In this document: positions 58,623-64,000 of the stretch, piece by piece
How positions within the stretch are numbered: position 1 is the first letter of the stretch
Layout: every line of letters begins with the position of its first letter
DNA from: Misgurnus anguillicaudatus
Lineage: Eukaryota; Chordata; Actinopteri; Cypriniformes; Cobitidae
Reading direction: 5' to 3'
DNA: 64,000 bases
NCBI RefSeq assembly: GCF_027580225.2
Contig: NC_073348.2
Location: forward strand, 29,104,001-29,168,000
Notes under the pieces: generated by a model
Told to the model about the DNA's origin: nothing
The model's database searches: none
Seen by the model: the letters and a program-made list of their open reading frames with translations, nothing else
Made by a program: the position numbers and the translations under genes

Positions 58623-59002
58623 AGGTGCAGTGTGTAAATTTTAGCTGCACCTAGTGGTGAGGTTGCAAATTGCAACCAACAGCTCAGTTCACAGCTCACC
58701 CCTTGATTTTGAAACACATAGAGAAGCTACGGTAGCCGACACAGGACAAAAATGTCATCATTGGAGACAACTTAATAAAATAGTTTGTCCGTTAAGAGCT
58801 TCTGTAGAAACATGGCGGCACAAAATGGCGACTTCCATGTAAGGGGACCCTCTGTGTATGTAGATAAAAATGTCTCATTCTAACGTAATAAAAAACATAA
58901 CGGTTCATTATGAAAGGTCTTTATACACCTCTGATAATATAGTTTTGTATACTATTTTGCATTTCTGTCAAGAGATCCTTCTAAAAATTACACACTGCAC
59001 CT
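58623..59002. mobile_element. TTAA-flanked MITE
   Basis: Ends AGGTGCAGTGTGTAAATTTT on the left and the same on the other strand at the right (AGGTGCAGTGTGTAATTTTT). TTAA lies at 58619-58622 and 59003-59006. Confidence 0.88.
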
Positions 59003-59149
59003 TTAAGTAGATTGTGGTCCCTAGCAATGTGTTTATATTAAAACTAAAAACTGTCGCATTTCATGATGTAAATTGAGTTGGCTTGTGCGATTTGGAGAGT
59101 TTCAGAAAAGGTCACATGATTTCCGGTAAGGGAACACAGGGGCTGCGTC

Positions 59150-59700
59150 CGAAACCACCTACTTCCACACTATATAGTAGGCGAGGCAACTAGTATGTCC
59201 AAATTCAGAGTATTCCAAAAACAGTAAGCGAAAAGTACCCGGATCACCTACTACTTCCTGTTAGATATTGCAGTGTGCATACGACGGACACTTCACCATC
59301 CCATGATGCCCCGGTAGAGGAGTTATCCAACAAAGAAGAAGAGGCGTCGTCCTATTAGGAAATATCTGAAAGCGGAGATGCGGCTGTATTTGTGCTGGAA
59401 TGACATGATGTGATGACGACGTGTGTCACATTATGTATCAACACACCGGATGTAGTACGTCCGAATCTCATTTATACTACCAGGATTCATACTATACAGT
59501 ACCTACTGTTTTAATTGTCAGTAAGTATGTACTTCATCTCATTCAGTACATACTGTCACAGTATGCGGTTTCGGTTGCATTGTGGGACTTTTAGGAAACT
59601 AACTTTCCAGTGCACTGAGACAGTCTTTAAAATTATCGACTCCCTGATCAGTGCCCAGACTACTGAACAAGGGAGCCGATTGAGACGCAGCCAAATAATT
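59150..59700. mobile_element. probable MITE, GGCTGCGTCCGAAACC type
   Basis: Left GGGGCTGCGTCCGAAACCAC. Inner inverted blocks include ACTATATAGTAGG against CATACTATACAGTACC, and AGTATGCGGTTTCGG. The right border (GATTGAGACGCAGCCA near 59680) is tentative. Confidence 0.5.
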
Positions 59701-61751
59701 ATGGTATATCATATTAATTGGACTAAACTATATTTGTGTGTCATTTAAGTTGTTAAACATAAACATAGCGATTTTCATTTGCTAGCATTGAGCCGGTGTC
59801 GATCAACCAATCAAAACACAGCAATACATTTTAAACAGCTCATCAATGCCCGTTATTAATGTGTAGTATACACACGCTGTGTTGTGTGTAGACTCGTGTA
59901 CAGTAAATTAATGATTCATTTAAGCCTATGAGAAAGAGGCATCGCTGAAAAGACTTTAATAAGAAATTCAATGGGTCAGTGATTTCCGGAAAAAAACCCA
60001 ATTCATTTGTGAAGTGACAAATTTAGTCGCTCACAAGTTCACAGAGCTGAAAAACTGTTGAGTATCATTTTAATTCACATGTAAGTCAAGCAGATTTCAT
60101 TCGAACTTCATCATGTCATTGATTGTACGATATTGCTTCAGTTATTGATAATGAAGTATTGATGTTTCAATAGCCTTTAACAGAATAGGGATCCTAAGCA
60201 GAATATATAGTGATCTGACAGTTTTATGGGGAAATCACACTACACTTTGAACCCCATTGACTTGCATTCATACGCATGCCAATGATATAAATGGTGTGTG
60301 CGTGACTGCATGATATATCTGGAAATTTTGCATGCTGAAAGTGTGACCGCACATTTAACCTCCATTCACTTTCCGCGTGTGTGTCTATTGTAAATTCTTT
60401 CCACAGGTGTGGACAACCAAGCATAATTGAATCTAAATATCCAATCTAAAAAATGGATACGCTTACAGCACTACAGACGATTAACCAGCGTGTCCTGGAT
60501 TATACAAGAGAATCAAAACACAGGGTGTGACTTTATTACCAAGCTGGAACTAAAATAAACACATCACAGACCTTTGATCTAAACTCATTCATTTGAAATG
60601 CATCCACTGAGACTGGGCAGGCAGTATGAAAGGTAAGCCCAATCTTACGGCGCGTACTGACTGATGCTGAGTATCTGGGGGATGCGGGCTGTTCTCATTT
60701 CACATGCTGGTCAGATTGCCCTGTATCAAAACCCAAACAATGAGCTGTGACTCATGGGACACACACACACACCATGTCTGGGATAACATAAACACAAAGT
60801 TTTCCGTGTTCTGCTTTGGCATCTCTTTCCTCATTATCCCATTTTGATGTCCAGGCTGAAGCCTCGCATGAGTGGAAACAAGGAGGGACAAAGGGCAAAG
60901 CCACTCACTCAAAACTTGCTAAAATGCACCGCTTGTCTCCAGACGCACAAGGGTGCGAAACATGGGACGAATAATGATTGTGTGACTTTAAACGTCTCAT
61001 TTCTGTCAGGAAAACTTAGTTTTTGACAGTTTACAGAAACTGAAAGTCTTTTCTTCCCTTCTGGGTGTTGCTTGAAACACCTTCATCTAGCTATATATCT
61101 ACAGTAGGCATACTGTATAAGTTTGGAGACCCGTGGGGTTTCGCGAAGAATATACTGTGCCTTCTAATAATCATGTTTTTTTTGCACGCATTGTCTGCAT
61201 TGTTTAGCACTTGAGAACCTAAAGGAAGTAAAATATGCAAATCATGTAACACTGCAAAAGCTAAATTTGTGCAGCGCTATTTTTTATCTTGCTGTACTTG
61301 ACTGCATTAGTCCAGATATACCTTATGTACTGTAGCGTTCACACCAGCCACAGAAGAGGCGCCAAGCTTGAGTGATTTACATGATAAGTCGCGAATAGGC
61401 ATCCTGTGGCACGGTAAGCGCGAATAGTTCAGCGGGAATGCCGCGGAACGGCGGGAAGGCGCGGCACGGATGGTGCGTTCAGCGCAAATTGATAGTTGTT
61501 GCGCGAGTTGAAAAATCTGAACTTTGGTGGATTTTCGCACCGCGTAAACCAATCAGGAGCTTGCTCTTGTCGTGACGTGATTACAGGAAGCAAGCGGAGG
61601 CAGAAGAAGCCCCTCCCATGACACGAATTTCCGCTTGAATGTCTCAAATGACTAGAATGTCACGTGCAAATAAAGTGAGTAATCTCAAAATGTTCAAGCA
61701 TCCAACTATAGCACGTTTTCCGCCTTATATAGACTATTTCAAAAAAGTCTA

Positions 61752-62291
61752 CCCAGTCTCCTGAGGATGCGTATAAATAGCACAAAGTGTAAAACTCGTG
61801 CAATACATACGCCAAATTCCACTTTGGCGTGCATATGATACACAAGTCCTTCCCATTCACTTAAACGGTGCATCTTTTTTTGTCGTTTTATTTATTGGTT
61901 TCCCAATTTTTTTCTGTTTTTTAAACCATTTTCGCTTGGGTTTAGGGTTAGATTTTAGATTTGCTTAATGAGGTTATTTAATATACAGGTTTCTCCATGT
62001 TTTTGTCCATATTTAAGCCATGGTCGCTTGGAGTTGGGGTTAGAGTTGGGGTTTGAGTTAGGATGTCATTTTTATATAACAAAAAGTTGTTCTAACCCTG
62101 AACCCAAGCGAAAATGGTAAAAAAATTGCAAAAAAATTGAGAAACCAATAAATAAAACGACAAAAAAAGATGCACCGTTTAAGTGAATGGGAAGGACTTG
62201 CGTATCATATGCACGCCAAAGTGGAATTTGGCATATGTATTGCACGAGTTTTACACTTCGTGCTATTTATACGCATTTTCAGGCGACTGGG
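61752..62291. repeat. long fold-back repeat
   Basis: Arms 61752-61950 and 62093-62291 are reverse complements for about 200 nt with few differences (GCGTATAAATAGCAC, GCCAAATTCCACTTTGGCGT, AAGTCCTTCCCATTCAC, AAACGGTGCATC). A loop of about 140 nt separates them. It encodes the same short peptide reading in both arms by symmetry, which is not a gene. Confidence 0.92.
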
Positions 62292-62487
62292 CTGAAAAAG
62301 TAGCCCTCCAGATTGTTTTATATATTGTGGTAGCCCTTGCACACCAAAAATTGGAGACCCCTGCCTTGCATTATAATATATTAACCAAAAACCAAATCAT
62401 TTTTTATCATTATGTATGTTACATGGGATCTGACCCATGACCTTTCCGTTGCCAATGCAATGCTACCTGACAGTGCCCATGACTTAC

Positions 62488-62609
62488 AGTAGTTCCATTG
62501 ACATTCCACTCCACTTTAGGTTCGGGTGAGCCATATGCCACACACGTCAGGACTTTGTGATTGCCGTCGTTGCTGCGATGCTTTGTCAGACTCTTAATTT
62601 CCGGTTTAC
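62488..62609 (-). CDS. alcam: alcam exon: first half of Ig domain 5
   Basis: This 122-nt exon on the - strand begins with the last two bases of a Gly codon, then [40 protein letters not shown]. It matches human EGKPQIKMTKKTD and ICHVEGFPKPAIQW. The B-strand Cys (LTCVAYG), the C-strand Trp and an NGT glycosylation site are visible. Acceptor TTTTTAG, donor GTAAGT. It is separated from the second half of the domain by a 5.7-kb intron. Confidence 0.95.
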
Positions 62610-62684
62610 CTAAAAATATCATATATTCAATCAGATTTTTGCTCAAAATTAAACCACTTTTAATGGTATATCAGAGAATCTTAC

Positions 62685-62811
62685 CTTCTACGGCAAGCCT
62701 AAAGGAAAAGTTGCGTCTGATTCCTTCAATGGACACGTCACACTCGTAGAGGCCGGCATCGCTATAAGTCAAATTGGTGAAGCTGGGCAGTTTGTCTATT
62801 ATACGCTTGTT
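62685..62811 (-). CDS. alcam: alcam exon: second half of Ig domain 4
   Basis: This 127-nt exon on the - strand encodes NKRIIDKLPSFTNLTYSDAG, LYECDVSIEGIRRNFSFRLA, VE and one base. The YSDAGLYEC motif is the F strand of the Ig fold and matches human HYQDAGNYVCE. NLT and NFS are possible glycosylation sites. Acceptor TTTCTGCAG, donor GTAAGA, phase 0 in, phase 1 out. Confidence 0.95.
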
Positions 62812-62884
62812 CTGCAGAAATAAAAAAAATTTCTTAGTAGTAGTGTTTTGCAAGTTTTCATCTGAAATTGGCCTGCATGAGACC

Positions 62885-63953
62885 TAGAGGTCTTCTCGGG
62901 TCCAAAGTGGACCCAAATGACTTTATCCAGAACCCGACGTGCATAAATCATTTTTTTAAAGAAAGACCCGATCTAAGACAAACCCGAGAAAATTATACTG
63001 GAGTCCAACCCAAACTAGTGGCAATTTTTTTTAACCCAACTGGACCCGAATGTTAACGGCACCGACGTGTGTGCAGTCAGTCGGAAAGAAACCCAGGTGG
63101 CTTCGCAAACAGTTTGGCCGGCTGCCGACACCAAGGTAACGGCTATAATATACATTTAAAATTAATTGACAGGTGTCTATCAACGAAAATTAACCTAACG
63201 CCACCAGCCACACAATGTCACAAGCACTTTTGGCAAACAGAGGAGGGGTTGGTAAAGGACATCTACACATCTACACTTTCCAATACCCTCAAATTCAAGG
63301 ACTAAATGTGGGGACACATTTCAAGTAAGAGCAAGGTTACATCGTGATCCCTTTTAGGATACATTGTTACAGTTCCCTTTCGAGGGAACTCGCGCTGCGT
63401 CACTGCAGTGACACTTTAGGGACGCCTCCATGGGAATATGTATATCAAATTCAACCAATGGTGAGGGTTAATGACAAAGACAGGGTGACGCGGGAGCCAG
63501 GAAGTACATCGGTATCTGAAATATTGCCAAAGACGACGTTACAGGGACGCAGGAAGTATGGCAAGGGAGACGCAGCGTCTCGTTCCCTTCTCAGGGAACA
63601 ACAGCTACATACGTAACCCGAGACGTTTTCATGTGTCAAACACAACTATGCATTTTGAAAAAAGTTTTTTGGTATGAATCAACATTCGCATACAGAAGAT
63701 ATAAGCATTTAAAGCGAACAGTTTACCAGGTGTGCTTAAAAAGTCTAGAATTTTTATGATATTATCCTACACTACACAGGGAATAATATAGTTTTTTTTT
63801 TACAGAAAACTTGCATAATATAGATTCAAGCACTTTCAATGGCCTGTATCTATGTATGCAGAACCCTGATTATACCCGACCTGTGTCCAAGGCACTCGGG
63901 TCTTGGGTCGGATCATGGGTTTTCGGATCTAAGTGGACCCGTGAAGACCTCCA
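62885..63953. mobile_element. hAT-like element in alcam intron, with nested composite repeat
   Basis: Ends TAGAGGTCTTCTCGGGTCC and, on the other strand, TGGAGGTCTTCACGGGTCC. Exact 8-bp duplication ATGAGACC at 62877-62884 and 63954-63961. A truncated, inverted copy of the composite repeat at 39270-39849 lies inside at about 63268-63868. Confidence 0.88.
63268..63868 (-). mobile_element. composite repeat copy 2 (inverted, nested)
   Basis: The inner unit reads AGTTCCCTTTCGAGGGAACT, GCGCTGCGTCACTG and ends TACGTAACCCGAGACG. The outer flank (TGTCAAACACAACTATGC, ATGAATCAACATTCGCATAC) matches the left part of 39270-39849 in reverse. Confidence 0.8.
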
Positions 63954-63989
63954 ATGAGACCACAATCTCAATGTGTTTAGTATGCTTAC

Positions 63990-64000
63990 AGTGACTTTTT
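63990..64000 (-). CDS. alcam: alcam, possible 3' edge of next upstream exon (Ig4 first half)
   Basis: At the window end the - strand reads AAAAAGTCACT, then GTAAGC, a good donor. Read in the phase needed by the next exon (phase 0) it gives K-V-T, which could align with the human WMKD stretch before NIRL. Only 11 bases are visible, so this is a suggestion. Confidence 0.35.

Larger units (their letters stand above)
56787..62487 (-). other. alcam intron splitting Ig domain 5
   Basis: A 5.7-kb intron. It contains a SINE-like unit, a tandem duplication (57670-58095), a TTAA MITE (58623-59002), a probable MITE around 59150-59700 and a large fold-back repeat (61752-62291). No exon is recognisable. 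Confidence 0.75.

Noticed and set aside
61660..62440. Two open frames with almost the same peptide (MNGKDL...), on opposite strands
   Set aside because: They are the two arms of one fold-back repeat, so the likeness comes from symmetry, not from duplicated genes.
63344..63645. Open frames on both strands with matching peptides at 39451-39674
   Set aside because: Both come from the same palindromic repeat family; no coding function.

Overview
The window is nuclear DNA from a bony fish, probably a cyprinid or close relative. The evidence is short conserved exons with GT-AG junctions spread across long AT-rich introns, and a dense load of teleost-type DNA transposons and MITEs, including a Tc1 remnant, hAT, PIF/Harbinger-like and TTAA-flanked elements. 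The species cannot be named from the sequence alone.

Two protein-coding genes lie tail to tail. On the + strand, from 14527 to 47031, are 16 exons of cblb, the E3 ubiquitin ligase CBL-B. They run from the middle of the tyrosine-kinase-binding region (end of the four-helix bundle, EF-hand, SH2) through the linker helix, the complete C3HC4 RING, the proline-rich region with tyrosine motifs, and the C-terminal UBA domain with its stop codon. The 5' exons (start codon, most of the four-helix bundle) are not in the window. Positions 1-14526 read as intron or upstream DNA filled with repeats. On the - strand, from the window end down to about 48310, are the 3' exons of alcam (ALCAM/neurolin, an immunoglobulin-superfamily adhesion protein): part of Ig4, Ig5 in two exons, a 27-nt stalk exon, the transmembrane exon, the cytoplasmic-tail exon with stop, and a spliced 3'UTR exon with a poly(A) signal. 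Human CBLB and ALCAM are also convergent neighbours, so this is conserved synteny.

Reading phases are continuous across every junction of both genes except one. The cblb junction 24257/28624, at the start of the SH2 domain, has no GT-AG pair that keeps the frame. It points either to a one-base assembly deletion or to an unusual splice site.

Between exons I could define many mobile elements by their terminal inverted repeats and target-site duplications. Several are nested; the clearest is a 2.1-kb hAT-like element with 8-bp duplications that sits inside an older MITE and carries two smaller hAT MITEs. There are also two large fold-back repeats, a hierarchical ACTC-based minisatellite, and two local tandem duplications. 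I found no rRNA, no functional tRNA, no CRISPR, and no gene system that looks new. The points most worth checking are the broken splice junction, the possible antisense overlap of the two 3'UTRs, and the stop codon that sits in the penultimate alcam exon.
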